Shown here in pieces: positions 53,425-62,946 of a stretch of 64,000 bases of DNA (the stretch's first letter is position 1; the number at the start of each line of letters is the position of its first letter). The notes under the pieces were generated by a model. The model worked only from the letters and a program-made list of their open reading frames with translations. It was not told where the DNA came from and made no database searches. The DNA is from Rugamonas violacea (lineage in GTDB: Bacteria; Pseudomonadota; Gammaproteobacteria; Burkholderiales; Burkholderiaceae_D), in NCBI RefSeq assembly GCF_016461825.1, contig NZ_JAEMNU010000049.1, positions 62,604-126,603 on the forward strand, given 5' to 3'. A program made the translations under genes and the position numbers.

Positions 53425-54418
53425 TAAAGCGCATGAGCAAACCATCGTCAAGCGTGGCGGCGGCAAGCACAAGCACGACGAGCACGGCGGCGCCTGGAAG
53501 GTCGCCTTCGCCGACTTCTGCCTGGCGTTGATGTGCTTGTTCCTGGTGCTGTGGCTGATGGCCGCGCGCAACACGGAGAGCCTGGAACAGATCCTCACCG
53601 AGGCCGACGGCGCCAAGACCGACCAGGGCAAGGGCGTCATGCCGCAGCAGGTGGGCGGCCCGCGCGGCAGCCTGATCGAGCGCTTCCCGATGCCGCGCAC
53701 CGGCAATTCGGACGCCCCCGGCGAGGCCAAGGCCAGCGGCGAGGCGGCGCCCGTGGTCACGCCGCCGGCCAAGGTCACCTACGACAGCCCGGCCGACCTG
53801 GCGGCGCTGTCGAAGGCGCTGACCAAGATGAGCGCCGAATTCGGCCTGACCAGCAACCTCGAATCCGTCATCACCCCCTACGGCCTGCGCGTGATGATGC
53901 ACGACACCGACCACCAGGGCATGTTCGTGCGCGGCAGCGCCGTGCCGACCGACAAGTTCCGTTCGCTGTTGCGCAAGATGGGGCCGCTGTTCGCCAAGAT
54001 GGAGAACCAGATGCTGGTGGTCGGCCACACCGACTCGATGCAGTACGCCGACACCAGCTACGCCGCCTTCTCCAACTGGACGCTGTCGAGCAACCGGGCG
54101 ATGTCGGCCCGCTCGCAGCTGCTGGCCGGCAGCATGAACCCGGAAAGCGTGTTGCAGGTGGTCGGCATGGCCGACCGCGCCCCGCTCGACCCGAAACGGG
54201 CCGACGCCGGCGTCAACCGCCGCATCGAGCTGCTGATCCTCACCACCGCCCAGGCCAAGACGGTGGCGGCGATGTTCGGCGTGCCCAACAACAAGAACGC
54301 GCTGACCGAGGAAATCGACACCGAAATGCCCGACGTGACGATGCTGCAACGCCTGCGCGAAAAAATAATGCCCGTGGAAAAGAAAACGGCCAAGCCGGGC
54401 AGTTACAATGAACGTTGA
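53408..54418 (+). CDS. motB: Flagellar stator protein MotB (LafU type)
   Basis: A 336-residue protein. HKHDEHGGAWKVAFADFCLA has the single membrane helix with the essential Asp at residue 36, which carries the proton. OmpA-like peptidoglycan-binding domain: VVGHTDSMQYADTSYAAFSN and LSSNRAMSARSQLL near residues 200-240. The GTG start at 53408 has GGGGAG 6 bases upstream. The alternative GTG at 53402 is too close. Proton or sodium use cannot be read from sequence alone. Confidence 0.93.
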   Translation: MLKPHDKAHEQTIVKRGGGKHKHDEHGGAWKVAFADFCLALMCLFLVLWLMAARNTESLEQILTEADGAKTDQGKGVMPQQVGGPRGSLIERFPMPRTGNSDAPGEAKASGEAAPVVTPPAKVTYDSPADLAALSKALTKMSAEFGLTSNLESVITPYGLRVMMHDTDHQGMFVRGSAVPTDKFRSLLRKMGPLFAKMENQMLVVGHTDSMQYADTSYAAFSNWTLSSNRAMSARSQLLAGSMNPESVLQVVGMADRAPLDPKRADAGVNRRIELLILTTAQAKTVAAMFGVPNNKNALTEEIDTEMPDVTMLQRLREKIMPVEKKTAKPGSYNER

Positions 54419-54480
54419 ACCAAGCCGCGCCCGTCGGCAGCAAGCGGGTTGATATGGAAACCAAGCCAAGAGGCACACGT

Positions 54481-54759
54481 ATGAGAATAGCCACAGGTCT
54501 AGCCGGCGGCGTCGCCCCGGTCCGCGCCGCCGACAGTGCGGCCGCCGAGGCCGCCGAAGCGGCGCCGGCCGCCGCCGCGCCCCAGGCGGCGTTGCAGTCG
54601 GCCGTGCTGCAACCGGCCATGGCGGCGCTGCGCGCCATGCCGGAGATCGACCATGACAAGGTGGCGGCATTGCGCGACGCGCTGGCCAAGGGCGAGCTGC
54701 CCTTCGATCCGGCCAAACTGGCCGGTCTGATCCAGCGCTTCCACGGCAGCGAGCCATGA
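54481..54759 (+). CDS. flgM: Anti-sigma-28 factor FlgM
   Basis: A 92-residue protein. Ala-rich N-terminus and the FlgM-type C-terminal helices (DKVAALRDALAKGELPFDPA, KLAGLIQRF) that bind sigma-28. The start at 54481 has AGAGG 7 bases upstream. An ATG at 54454 is also in frame. FlgM holds FliA inactive until the hook is complete and it is then exported. It is followed by flgN with a 4-base overlap. Confidence 0.85.
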   Translation: MRIATGLAGGVAPVRAADSAAAEAAEAAPAAAAPQAALQSAVLQPAMAALRAMPEIDHDKVAALRDALAKGELPFDPAKLAGLIQRFHGSEP

Positions 54760-55184
54760 ACCAGATGACACGCCAGCAAGCCATGCACGGCCTGTTGCAG
54801 GGCCTGGCCGAGGACGGCCGCGACTACCCCCTGCTGCACGAGCTGCTGGAACAACAATTCCGTGCCGCGCTGCGCCACCAAAGCGCGCCGCTGGCCGAGG
54901 TGGCCGAGTCGATCTCGGCCCTGGTCGACCAGCTCGACGCGCGCCGCCGCCTGCGCCTGCAACTGGCGCAGCGCCTGCTCGGTCCGCAGCCGGCGATGGC
55001 CCAGGTGTTCGCCCTGCTGAAAAGCGGCGCCCGCGACAAGGCCGAGGCCGATTGGCACGCGCTGGAACAGCAGGTGCTCGAATGCAAACGTGTCAGCAAG
55101 CGCAACGGCGAGCTGTTGCTCAACCAACACACCATCATGCAGCGCGTGCTGCACGGCGAGGAGCACCTGTATGCGCCCGCTTGA
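54756..55184 (+). CDS. flgN: Flagellar chaperone FlgN
   Basis: A 142-residue, mainly helical protein. The C-terminal segment GELLLNQHTIMQRVLHGEE followed by YAP is the FlgN family pattern. FlgN is the export chaperone for the hook-filament junction proteins FlgK and FlgL. It overlaps flgM by 4 bases and the next gene by 14 bases. Confidence 0.9.
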   Translation: MNQMTRQQAMHGLLQGLAEDGRDYPLLHELLEQQFRAALRHQSAPLAEVAESISALVDQLDARRRLRLQLAQRLLGPQPAMAQVFALLKSGARDKAEADWHALEQQVLECKRVSKRNGELLLNQHTIMQRVLHGEEHLYAPA

Positions 55185-55944
55185 GCCGCTGCGCGCCACG
55201 GCGGCCACCGCCGCCACCGCCTCCAACATGACGGCGGCGCGCCCCGCCGCCGCCCTGCCCGCCGCCTTCGCCGGCGGCGCCGGCCAGGCCGGCTTCGGCG
55301 CCACGCTGCGCCAGGTGCAGGGCGAGGTGGCCGACTTCATCAACCACGGCGGCCCCGCTCTGGCCACGGCGGCCACGGCGCTGAGCGTCGAGGGCATGGC
55401 GCTGCGCCAGCGCGCCAACGGCGCCGGCGCCATCGACGCCGCCGGCAACGCCCAGGACCCCGAACTGCAGCAACAATTCCTCGCCTCGATACAACCGTGG
55501 GCGGCCGAGACGGCCGAACGCCTGGGCGTGGCGCCCCATCTGGTGGCGGCCCACGCCGCGCTGGAGTCGGGCTGGGGCCAGCGGCCGCTGCGCGGCGCCG
55601 GCGGCGCCGACAGCAACAACCTGTTCGGCCTGAAGGCCGGCGCCGGCTGGCGCGGCGCCGTCGCCGCCAGCACCACCACCGAATACGAGCACGGCGCGGC
55701 GCTGAAGAAGACCGAGCGCTTCCGCAGCTACCCCGACACCGCCAGCGCCTTCCGCGACTACGCCAATCTGCTGATCGACAATCCGCGCTTCCAGGGCGCC
55801 TTGAACACCGGCCAGGACGCGCACGCCTTCGCCCAAGGCCTGGCGCGCGGCGGCTACGCCACCGACCCGGCCTATGCCGACAAGCTCGGCAAGGTGGCCG
55901 CGCAACTCCTCCACGGCGGCGGCGCCGTCAAACCGACGCCTTGA
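55171..55944 (+). CDS. Stand-alone flagellar muramidase (C-terminal FlgJ-like)
   Basis: A 257-residue protein. The glucosaminidase domain covers about residues 100-250. HAALESGWGQRPL has the putative catalytic Glu at residue 132, followed by NNLFGLKAG, TTTEYEHGAALKKTERFRSY and GYATDPAYADKL, all like the muramidase half of two-domain FlgJ. The N-terminal 90 residues are Ala-rich. It should open peptidoglycan for rod passage. There is no classical signal peptide, so export probably goes through the flagellar apparatus. It is separate from the rod-binding flgJ at 62.9 kb. It starts with GAGGAG upstream. Confidence 0.88.
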   Translation: MRPLEPLRATAATAATASNMTAARPAAALPAAFAGGAGQAGFGATLRQVQGEVADFINHGGPALATAATALSVEGMALRQRANGAGAIDAAGNAQDPELQQQFLASIQPWAAETAERLGVAPHLVAAHAALESGWGQRPLRGAGGADSNNLFGLKAGAGWRGAVAASTTTEYEHGAALKKTERFRSYPDTASAFRDYANLLIDNPRFQGALNTGQDAHAFAQGLARGGYATDPAYADKLGKVAAQLLHGGGAVKPTP

Positions 55945-55945
55945 T

Positions 55946-56689
55946 TTAATCGGGGGATTGAATGGACACAGGCAGATCGACCGGTTCGACCGTTCCCGCC
56001 GCGCTGACGCGGGCGCGGATGGTGGCGCCGTTGGCGTTGCGCACGCGCAACACCGTGCCGCGCGCGCCGCTGTCGAGCGCCTCGCCCGCCATGCTGACCT
56101 CGACCTGCTCGCGGCGCGCCACGATGCGCACCGCGTCGCCCCGCTTGACCAGTGTCGGCGCCGCCAACATGGCCGGCCGCAACACCTCGCCGGCGCGCAA
56201 GGTGCGCCTGGCGGCCTGCCCCAGCGCCGCGTTGACGTCCGCCAAACTGTCGGGCATGGCCGAGATGTCGTGGCGCTCCAGCAACAGGTCGTCGGCCGTC
56301 AACACCCGCCCCGCCGCCACCTCGGCGGCGCTGACCACCACCTTGGCGGAGATCTGCGCGCGCACCACGAACTCGTACCGCCAAGCCTCGGCGGCGCCGC
56401 CGGCGCAGACGGCGGCGAAGCGCATGCGGCTGGCCAGCCGCGTGTCGACCGCCGCCACCGTCGGCAACGCCGGGCAGGACGCCAGCGGCCGGCTGCCGCG
56501 CACCACCTCGACGACGATCTGCGGCGCCACCCAGCCGGCCGCTTGCGCTTGCCGTTCCAGATGCTGGCGCGCCGCCGTTTGCACCAATGCCGGCACCTGC
56601 TCGGCCGGCGTGGCCGCCTTGGCCGACAGATTAACAATACTGATGAGCAACATTCCGCTCAATCGGGTTACAATACATTTGTTGAACAT
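55946..56689 (-). CDS. flgA: P-ring assembly chaperone FlgA
   Basis: A 247-residue protein with an N-terminal signal peptide (about residues 1-26, VTRLSGMLLISIVNLSAKA). The C-terminal SAF domain (VVVSAAEVAAGRVLTADDLL, RTLRAGEVLRPAML, VSMAGEALDSGARGTVLRVR) is the FlgA hallmark. It helps FlgI form the periplasmic P ring. It is the only flg gene transcribed leftward, converging on the muramidase gene with one base between stops and divergent from flgB. Confidence 0.93.
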   Translation of the reverse strand: MFNKCIVTRLSGMLLISIVNLSAKAATPAEQVPALVQTAARQHLERQAQAAGWVAPQIVVEVVRGSRPLASCPALPTVAAVDTRLASRMRFAAVCAGGAAEAWRYEFVVRAQISAKVVVSAAEVAAGRVLTADDLLLERHDISAMPDSLADVNAALGQAARRTLRAGEVLRPAMLAAPTLVKRGDAVRIVARREQVEVSMAGEALDSGARGTVLRVRNANGATIRARVSAAGTVEPVDLPVSIQSPD

Positions 56690-56823
56690 AAGCAATACCT
56701 CTACTATGATGCCTAAAGCGGCTGCGGCGCGTGAAGCGACCGGCCGCCATTTTACATGGGGTGGCGCGGCCCGTTCGACTCGATCTGGATTCACAGTAAC
56801 ACGGTAAAAATACCAAGGGGGAC
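56690..56823. promoter_or_regulatory. Divergent control region flgA / flgB
   Basis: A 134-base gap between divergent flagellar starts, so two promoters are expected. I see no firm sigma-54 or sigma-28 elements. TGGCGCGGCCCGTTC (56762-56776) is a poor sigma-54-like candidate. Confidence 0.4.
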
Positions 56824-57189
56824 ATGATGGGTATCAATTTCAAGGAAGTGGTCGGGGTTCACGCCGACGCGCTGCATCTCCGGGCCGAACGCACCCGCAT
56901 CCTCGCCTCGAACCTCGCCAACGAGAACACGCCGGGCTACCAGGCGCAGGACATGGACTTCGCCGCCACCCTGGCGGCCACCCAGGCCGAGACCGCCGGC
57001 GAACTGACGCTGGACTCCGACAGCAACGCGCTGTACCGCGTGCCCTACCATCCGACCGCCGACGGCAACACCGTCGAACTCGGCGTCGAGCAGGCCGCCT
57101 TCTCGCAGAACGCCACCGATTTCCAGACCAGCCTGACCTTCGCCAACATGAAGTTCAAGGGTCTGGGCAAAGCCATCAACGGCCAGTAA
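56824..57189 (+). CDS. flgB: Flagellar rod protein FlgB
   Basis: A 121-residue protein. RTRILASNLANENTPGYQAQ is the rod/hook N-terminal signature, followed by a short variable part and a C-terminal helix. It is a proximal rod subunit. Two adjacent ATGs (56824 and 56827) make the start uncertain by one codon, and GGGGG is upstream. It opens the flgB-flgJ operon. Confidence 0.94.
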   Translation: MMGINFKEVVGVHADALHLRAERTRILASNLANENTPGYQAQDMDFAATLAATQAETAGELTLDSDSNALYRVPYHPTADGNTVELGVEQAAFSQNATDFQTSLTFANMKFKGLGKAINGQ

Positions 57190-57199
57190 GGGAGCCCCC

Positions 57200-57622
57200 A
57201 TGTCGTTCAAGAATATTTCCGAAATCGCCGGCTCGGCCATGGCGGCGCAAACCGTGCGCCTCAACACCATCGCCAGCAACCTGGCCAACGCCGATTCCGT
57301 CGCCGGCAACGAGAGCGACACCTACCGCGCCCGCAAGCCGGTGTTCGCCGCCGTCATGAACGAGGGCCTGGACAACCAGGGCAGCGCCGGCGGCCGCGTG
57401 CAGGTGGTCGACGTGGTCGAGTCGGCCGAGGCGCTGCGCAAGGTCTACGATCCCGGCCACCCGATGGCCAACGGCGACGGCATGGTGTTCTACCCCAACG
57501 TCAACCAGGTGGCCGAGATGACCGACATGATGTCGGCCTCGCGCGCCTTCGAAACCAATGTCGAAGTCCTCGGCCGCATCCGCACGATGCAGCAATCCCT
57601 CCTCAAACTCGGTGAAGGTTAA
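57200..57622 (+). CDS. flgC: Flagellar rod protein FlgC
   Basis: A 140-residue protein. RLNTIASNLANADSVAGNES at the N-terminus and MMSASRAFETNVEVLGRIRT at the C-terminus are the typical FlgC ends. It is a proximal rod subunit exported by the flagellar apparatus. It lies between flgB and flgD in the standard order. Confidence 0.96.
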   Translation: MSFKNISEIAGSAMAAQTVRLNTIASNLANADSVAGNESDTYRARKPVFAAVMNEGLDNQGSAGGRVQVVDVVESAEALRKVYDPGHPMANGDGMVFYPNVNQVAEMTDMMSASRAFETNVEVLGRIRTMQQSLLKLGEG

Positions 57623-57625
57623 GCC

Positions 57626-58312
57626 ATGCAAACCAGTCTTCTGAACAACAGCAACAGCGGCGGCGCGGCCAGCGCCGGCAGCGGCGCCAGCATCACCGGC
57701 AACAGCGCGGCCGAGACCAAGGACATGTTCACCAAGCTGTTGGTGGCGCAGATCAAGAACCAGGACCCGCTGTCGCCGACCGACCCGAGCCAGTTCATCA
57801 ACCAGCTGACCCAGCTGTCGCAGACCGAATCGCTGCAGAACCTGTCGACCCTGACCAGCGCCAACGCCAGCGTGCTGCAGAGCATGCAGGTGCTGGCGAT
57901 GGGCGCCCAGGTCGGCTCGGACGTGCTGGTCAGCGCCACCAGCGTGAGCCTGGACAAGAGCAAGGTCGGCGGCGAGATCACGCTGGGCAACGCCAGCGCC
58001 AAGACCACCCTGGTGCTGACCGGCGATGACGGCGTCAAGCACAACGTCAGCCTGGGCACCCAGCCGGCCGGCGTGGTGCCCTTCGCCATCGACCCGAGCG
58101 CGCTCGGCCTGCCGGCCGGCAGCTACAAGATGACCGTCGAGACCAGCAGCAAGGACACGCCGACGATCGCCGTCAGCGGCCGCCTGAACAGTGTGCGCAT
58201 GGCCGGCGCCGGCAGCGTCGCCCTGAACGTCGCCAACGTCGGCGCGGTCACCCCGTCCGACATCATCGCCTTCAACGGCAAATCCGCTTCCGCCACTCAA
58301 TCTAGTCTCTAA
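57626..58312 (+). CDS. flgD: Hook cap protein FlgD
   Basis: A 228-residue protein. FTKLLVAQIKNQDPLSPTDP and SQFINQLTQLSQTESLQNL are the FlgD N-terminal signature, and the C-terminal Tudor-like/FnIII part (VVPFAIDPSALGLPAGSYKM) follows. It caps the growing hook and is discarded when the hook is complete. It starts 3 bases after flgC. Confidence 0.95.
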   Translation: MQTSLLNNSNSGGAASAGSGASITGNSAAETKDMFTKLLVAQIKNQDPLSPTDPSQFINQLTQLSQTESLQNLSTLTSANASVLQSMQVLAMGAQVGSDVLVSATSVSLDKSKVGGEITLGNASAKTTLVLTGDDGVKHNVSLGTQPAGVVPFAIDPSALGLPAGSYKMTVETSSKDTPTIAVSGRLNSVRMAGAGSVALNVANVGAVTPSDIIAFNGKSASATQSSL

Positions 58313-58326
58313 GAAAGGTATCTATC

Positions 58327-59571
58327 ATGGGTTTCGATATCGCATTGTCTGGCATCCAGGCTATCAACCAGCAGCTGGACACGATCAGCCACAACATCGC
58401 CAACGCCGGCACCTACGGCTTCAAGTCGAGCCGCGCCAACTTCTCCTCGCTGTACGCCGGCAGCACGCCGACCGGCACCGAGATCGGCTCGCTGACCCAG
58501 AGCATCGGCCAGAACGGCGGCACCGTGTCGACCGGGCGCGGCCTGGACGCCTCGATCAACGGCCGCGGCTTCTTCGTCAGCAAGGACAACCAGGGCCAGT
58601 CGGTCTACAGCCGGGTCGGCATCTTCGCCAAGGACGTCAACGGCTTCCTGGTCAACGGCGCCGGCCAGCGCGTCCAGGGCTACCCCCAGAAGCCGCCGAG
58701 CACCCAGCTGGGCACGCTGGGCGAGCTGCCGATCCCGACCGGCCAGATCCCCGCCGTGGCCACCACCAAGGCCAGCTTCTCGCTCAACGTGTCGCGCGAC
58801 TGGAAGACGCCGGTCAACGCCGCCACCTTCGACCCGACCGACTGGAAGTCGTTCAACATGTCGAAGTCGACGGTGCTGCACGACTCGCTCGGCGGCGAAC
58901 GCATCCTGACCCAGTACTTCATCAAGGACGACACCGTGCCGGACGCCATCACCATCAAATACATGCTCGACGGCGTGGCCGACCCCGGCGCGCCGGACAC
59001 CACGCTGACCTTCGCCCCGGCCACCGGCCAACTGGCCTCGGTCACCCCGCCGCCGGCCTCGGCGCTGGCCAACTCGGTCGCCCTCAAGCTCACCCCCGCC
59101 GGCGGCGCCGCCATCGGCGACGCGGTCGACGCGCTGGTCGTGTTCGACTACAGCGGCAGCACCAACTTCAACGGCGAGGCGACCACGGCCGTCAACGCCG
59201 CCGACGGCTACGCCTCGGGCAGCTATGTCGGCGTCGAACTGAACGAAAAAGGCGCCTTGATCGCCAAGTACACCAACGGCGAGAAGCAGAGCGTCGGCGT
59301 GCTGGCCATCGCCAGCTTCCCCGACGAGGGCGCGCTGACCAACATCAGCGACACCAGTTGGACCGCCAACGCCCAGTCCGGCACGCCGCTGTACGACACC
59401 CCCGGCGTCGGCATGGCCGGCGCCCTCAACGTGGCGCGGCTGGAACAGTCGAACGTCGACATCACCTCGGAACTGGTCGGCCTGATGACCTCGCAGCGCA
59501 ATTACCAGGCCAACTCCAAGGTGATCCAGACGCAGAGCGCGATGATGCAATCGCTGATGCAAGCGCTGTAA
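58327..59571 (+). CDS. flgE: Flagellar hook protein FlgE
   Basis: A 414-residue protein. N-terminal ALSGIQAINQQLDTISHNIA with NAGTYGFKSSRANFSSLYAG, and C-terminal LVGLMTSQRNYQANSKVIQT with QSAMMQSLMQAL, form the D0 coiled ends. The centre carries FlgE-type beta domains. It builds the hook. Standard length. Confidence 0.96.
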   Translation: MGFDIALSGIQAINQQLDTISHNIANAGTYGFKSSRANFSSLYAGSTPTGTEIGSLTQSIGQNGGTVSTGRGLDASINGRGFFVSKDNQGQSVYSRVGIFAKDVNGFLVNGAGQRVQGYPQKPPSTQLGTLGELPIPTGQIPAVATTKASFSLNVSRDWKTPVNAATFDPTDWKSFNMSKSTVLHDSLGGERILTQYFIKDDTVPDAITIKYMLDGVADPGAPDTTLTFAPATGQLASVTPPPASALANSVALKLTPAGGAAIGDAVDALVVFDYSGSTNFNGEATTAVNAADGYASGSYVGVELNEKGALIAKYTNGEKQSVGVLAIASFPDEGALTNISDTSWTANAQSGTPLYDTPGVGMAGALNVARLEQSNVDITSELVGLMTSQRNYQANSKVIQTQSAMMQSLMQAL

Positions 59572-59581
59572 GGGATACCGC

Positions 59582-60307
59582 ATGGACGCGCTGATCTACA
59601 CCGCCATGAGCGGGGCCGAACGGGCCCTGCGCGGACAACAGGTGCACGCCAACAACCTGGCGAACATGGACACGGGCGGCTTCCGCGCCAACATGGAGCT
59701 GTCGACCGCGCAGACCCTGCCCGGCTACGGCTACGACGACCGCCACATGACGCAGTTGCAGGCCAACGCCGTGCTGACCCGCCAGGGCACGCTGAAGTCG
59801 ACCGGGCGCGAGCTCGACGCCGCCATCTCCGGCGACGGCTTCTTCACCGTGCAGGGGCCGACCGGCGAGGCCTACACCCGCGCCGGCGCCTTCGCCCTGG
59901 ACCCGACCGGCACCCTGACCGTCAACGGCATGCCGGTGCTCGGCGAGGGCGGCCCGATCACCCTGCCCGAGTACAGCAAGATCGCCATCGGCCAGGACGG
60001 CACGATTTCGATCCAGAGCCCGGGCGCGGCGACCATGCAAACCATCGACAAGCTCAAGCTGGTCAAGGCCGAAGCGTCGGAACTGACCAAGAACGAAGCC
60101 GGTTTGCTGGTGGCGCGCAGCGGTCAGCCCCTGGCCAGCGACGCCACCGTGCTGGTGCGTCCCGGCCACCTGGAGGGCAGCAACGTGTCGGCCGTCGAAG
60201 AGATGGTCGCCACGATGAGCCTGAACCGCACCTTCGAGATCCAGATGAAACTGTTCAAGGCCAGCGATTCGATGGCCGAAGTCGGCAACCGCCTGGTCGG
60301 CGGCTGA
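59582..60307 (+). CDS. flgF: Flagellar rod protein FlgF
   Basis: A 241-residue protein. YTAMSGAERALRGQQVHANN is near the start, followed by LANMDTGGFRANMELSTAQT. ISGDGFFTVQGPTGEAYTRA is the FlgF/FlgG middle, and the C-terminal helix is MVATMSLNRTFEIQMKLFKA. It is a proximal rod subunit. It lies 44 bases upstream of flgG. Confidence 0.95.
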   Translation: MDALIYTAMSGAERALRGQQVHANNLANMDTGGFRANMELSTAQTLPGYGYDDRHMTQLQANAVLTRQGTLKSTGRELDAAISGDGFFTVQGPTGEAYTRAGAFALDPTGTLTVNGMPVLGEGGPITLPEYSKIAIGQDGTISIQSPGAATMQTIDKLKLVKAEASELTKNEAGLLVARSGQPLASDATVLVRPGHLEGSNVSAVEEMVATMSLNRTFEIQMKLFKASDSMAEVGNRLVGG

Positions 60308-60351
60308 GCCGGCCCTCCGTAGCGCACACGTACACAAATTAGGGGAACTCC

Positions 60352-61143
60352 ATGAATCCAGCAATGTGGATCAGCAAGACCGGCGTCCAGGCGCAAGACG
60401 CCAAACTGCAAGCCATCGCCAACAACCTGGCCAACGTCAACACCGTCGGCTTCAAGCGCGACCGCGTCGTCTTCGAGGACTTGTTCTATTCGATCGAGCA
60501 ACAGCCGGGCACCCAGCGCGCCGACAACAACACCCTGGCGCCGTCGGGCGTGCAGTTGGGCAACGGCACGCACATGGTCGGCACGCAGAAGGTGTTCACC
60601 ACCGGCAATCTGCAAACCACCAACAACGCGCTCGACGTGGCCATCACCGGCAACGGCTTCCTCGCCGTGCGCCGGCCCAACGGCGAGACCGCCTACACCC
60701 GCGCCGGCCAGTTGCAGGTCGACGCCAACGGCATCATGGTCAACGCCCACGGCCTGCCGCTGATCCCGCAGATCACCGTGCCGGCCAACGCCACCGCCGT
60801 CACCATCGCCGAGAACGGCGTGGTCTCGGCCACCATCGCCGGCAACACCGCCGCCTCGCAACTGGGCCAACTGACCCTGACCAGCTTCATCAACCCGACC
60901 GGCCTGCTGGCGCTGGGCGAGAACCTGTTCCAGGAAACCGCCTCGAGCGGCACGCCGACCGAGGGCAACCCGGGCGACGCCCAGTTGGGCAAGCTCAAGC
61001 AGGGCGCGCTGGAGGGCTCCAACGTCCAGGTGGTCGAAGAGATGGTCGACATGATCGCCGCCCAGCGCACCTACGAGATGAACACCAAGGTGCTGTCGGC
61101 GGCCGACAACATGCTGCAGTACCTGGCGGCGGCGGCGCGCTGA
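60352..61143 (+). CDS. flgG: Flagellar distal rod protein FlgG
   Basis: A 263-residue protein. KTGVQAQDAKLQAIANNLAN with VNTVGFKRDRVVFEDLFYS, the FlgG-specific region, is in the first 45 residues. The C-terminus MVDMIAAQRTYEMNTKVLSA finishes the D0 helix. It is the distal rod subunit. Its stop overlaps the flgH start (TGATG), indicating coupled translation. Confidence 0.97.
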   Translation: MNPAMWISKTGVQAQDAKLQAIANNLANVNTVGFKRDRVVFEDLFYSIEQQPGTQRADNNTLAPSGVQLGNGTHMVGTQKVFTTGNLQTTNNALDVAITGNGFLAVRRPNGETAYTRAGQLQVDANGIMVNAHGLPLIPQITVPANATAVTIAENGVVSATIAGNTAASQLGQLTLTSFINPTGLLALGENLFQETASSGTPTEGNPGDAQLGKLKQGALEGSNVQVVEEMVDMIAAQRTYEMNTKVLSAADNMLQYLAAAAR

Positions 61144-61805
61144 TGAAAACCGCCCTCACCGCCCTGACCGCGCTGCTGCTGGGCGGCTGCGCCAGCCTGG
61201 CGCCGCCGGCGGTGCGGCCCGGCCCGTCCGACGAGCCGCCCGCCGTCGCCCGCGGCGTCGCACCCAAGGGCAGCTCGGGCGGCGTGTTCAGCGCCGACAG
61301 CGGCCTGTCGCTGACCTCGGACAGCCGCGCCTTCCGCGTCGGCGACGTGGTCACCGTCAACCTGCAGGAAACCACCCAGGCCAGCAAGAAGGCCGGCACC
61401 AGCTTCTCCAAGGACTCGGCGGCCAACGTCGCCACCCCCAGCCTGTTGGGCAAGACCTTCCCCAAGGCCGGCCTGAACCTGGGCGCCACCCGCTCCTTCA
61501 CCGGCGATTCGACCAGCACGCAGCAGAACGCCCTGACCGGCGCCATCACCGTCATCGTCCAGGAGGTGCTGCCCAACGGCCTGCTGCGCGTCGCCGGCGA
61601 GAAAAGCCTGACCCTGAACCAGGGCGAGGAATTCGTCCGCCTGCGCGGCTACCTGCGCGCCGCCGACATCGACGCCGACAACCAGGTGTCGTCCTTGCGC
61701 ATCGCCAACGCCCGCATCGCCTACTCGGCCCAGGGCACCCTGGCCGACGCCCAGACGCCGGGCTGGCTGACGCGCTTCTTCACCGGCCCCTGGATGCCGT
61801 TCTAA
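61143..61805 (+). CDS. flgH: Flagellar L-ring protein FlgH
   Basis: A 220-residue lipoprotein. The signal peptide ends in the lipobox LGGCASLAP, with Cys at residue 16. [20 protein letters not shown] and [20 protein letters not shown] are FlgH signatures. It forms the outer-membrane L ring. The true start at 61143 is inside a much longer open frame that is not coding upstream. Confidence 0.95.
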   Translation: MKTALTALTALLLGGCASLAPPAVRPGPSDEPPAVARGVAPKGSSGGVFSADSGLSLTSDSRAFRVGDVVTVNLQETTQASKKAGTSFSKDSAANVATPSLLGKTFPKAGLNLGATRSFTGDSTSTQQNALTGAITVIVQEVLPNGLLRVAGEKSLTLNQGEEFVRLRGYLRAADIDADNQVSSLRIANARIAYSAQGTLADAQTPGWLTRFFTGPWMPF

Positions 61806-61815
61806 GGATCACCCC

Positions 61816-62937
61816 ATGCACACCCCCCGCCCCCGCTTTTCCACCGCCGCCCTGCTGGCCGCCTGCGCCCTGCTGCTGGCGGCCGCGCCGGCCCAGGCCG
61901 CGCAGGTGCTGCGCAACCTGGTCAGCATCGAAGGCGTGCGCGACAACCCGCTGGTCGGCTACGGCCTGGTGGTCGGCCTGAACGGCAGCGGCGACTCGAC
62001 CCAGGTCAAGTTCGCCAGCCAGTCGGTGATCAACATGCTCAAGCAGTTTGGCGTCAAGGTGCCCGACGGCACCGACGCGAAAAGCAAGAACGTCGCCACC
62101 GTGATGGTCAGCGCGATCTTCCCGCCCGGCTACCGGCGCGGCCAGAACATCGACGTCACCGTCTCCTCGCTGGGCGACGCCAAGAGCCTGCGCGGCGGCG
62201 CCCTGCTGCTGACGCCGCTGCGGGCGGCCGACAACGAGGTCTACGCCCTGGCCCAGGGCAACGTCGTGGTCGGCGGCCTGAGCGCGGCCGGCCGCAGCGG
62301 CTCCTCGGTCACCGTCAACACGCCGACCTCGGGCCGCATCCCCAGCGGCGCGGCGGTCGAGCGCGAGATCGGCACCGACTTCGCCACCAAGCCGAGCATC
62401 CGCCTGTCGCTGCGCCACCCGCACTTCCAGACCGCCACCAACATCGTCGACAGCATCAACAAGCGCTTCGGCCAGATCGCCACCGCCAGCGACGCCACCA
62501 GCATCGAGGTGGTGGCGCCGGACAACCCGACCCAGCGCGTCGCCTTCATGGCCAAGCTCGAATCGCTCAACATCGACATCGGCGACGATTCGCCCAAGGT
62601 GGTGTTCAACTCGCGCACCGGCACGGTGGTGATCGCCGAGGGCCTGCGCGTGCGCGCCGCCGCCGTCACCCACGGCTCGCTCAAGGTGGTCATCTCGGAG
62701 AGCTCGAAGGTCAGCCAGCCGGCGCCGTTCAGCCAGGGCCAGACCACCACCACGCCGCAATCGAACGTGTCGGTCGACCAGGGCTCGGGGCAGATGTTCA
62801 AGTGGCCGGCCGGCGCCAAGCTGCAAACCATCATCGACACCGTCAACAGCCTGGGCGCCTCGCCCGACGACATCATGGCGATCCTGCAGGCGCTCGACCA
62901 GGCCGGCGCCATCGAAGGCGAACTGATCGTCATTTAA
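61816..62937 (+). CDS. flgI: Flagellar P-ring protein FlgI
   Basis: A 373-residue protein with a cleavable signal peptide ([17 protein letters not shown] near residues 13-29). [40 protein letters not shown] and [20 protein letters not shown] are the FlgI core. It forms the peptidoglycan-layer P ring with help from FlgA. Standard length. Confidence 0.97.
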   Translation: MHTPRPRFSTAALLAACALLLAAAPAQAAQVLRNLVSIEGVRDNPLVGYGLVVGLNGSGDSTQVKFASQSVINMLKQFGVKVPDGTDAKSKNVATVMVSAIFPPGYRRGQNIDVTVSSLGDAKSLRGGALLLTPLRAADNEVYALAQGNVVVGGLSAAGRSGSSVTVNTPTSGRIPSGAAVEREIGTDFATKPSIRLSLRHPHFQTATNIVDSINKRFGQIATASDATSIEVVAPDNPTQRVAFMAKLESLNIDIGDDSPKVVFNSRTGTVVIAEGLRVRAAAVTHGSLKVVISESSKVSQPAPFSQGQTTTTPQSNVSVDQGSGQMFKWPAGAKLQTIIDTVNSLGASPDDIMAILQALDQAGAIEGELIVI

Positions 62938-62946
62938 GGACCACCC

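Noticed and set aside
60366..61805. A 479-codon frame covering flgG and flgH
   Set aside because: The first half is the wrong frame over flgG. Only the part from 61143 is the real flgH.
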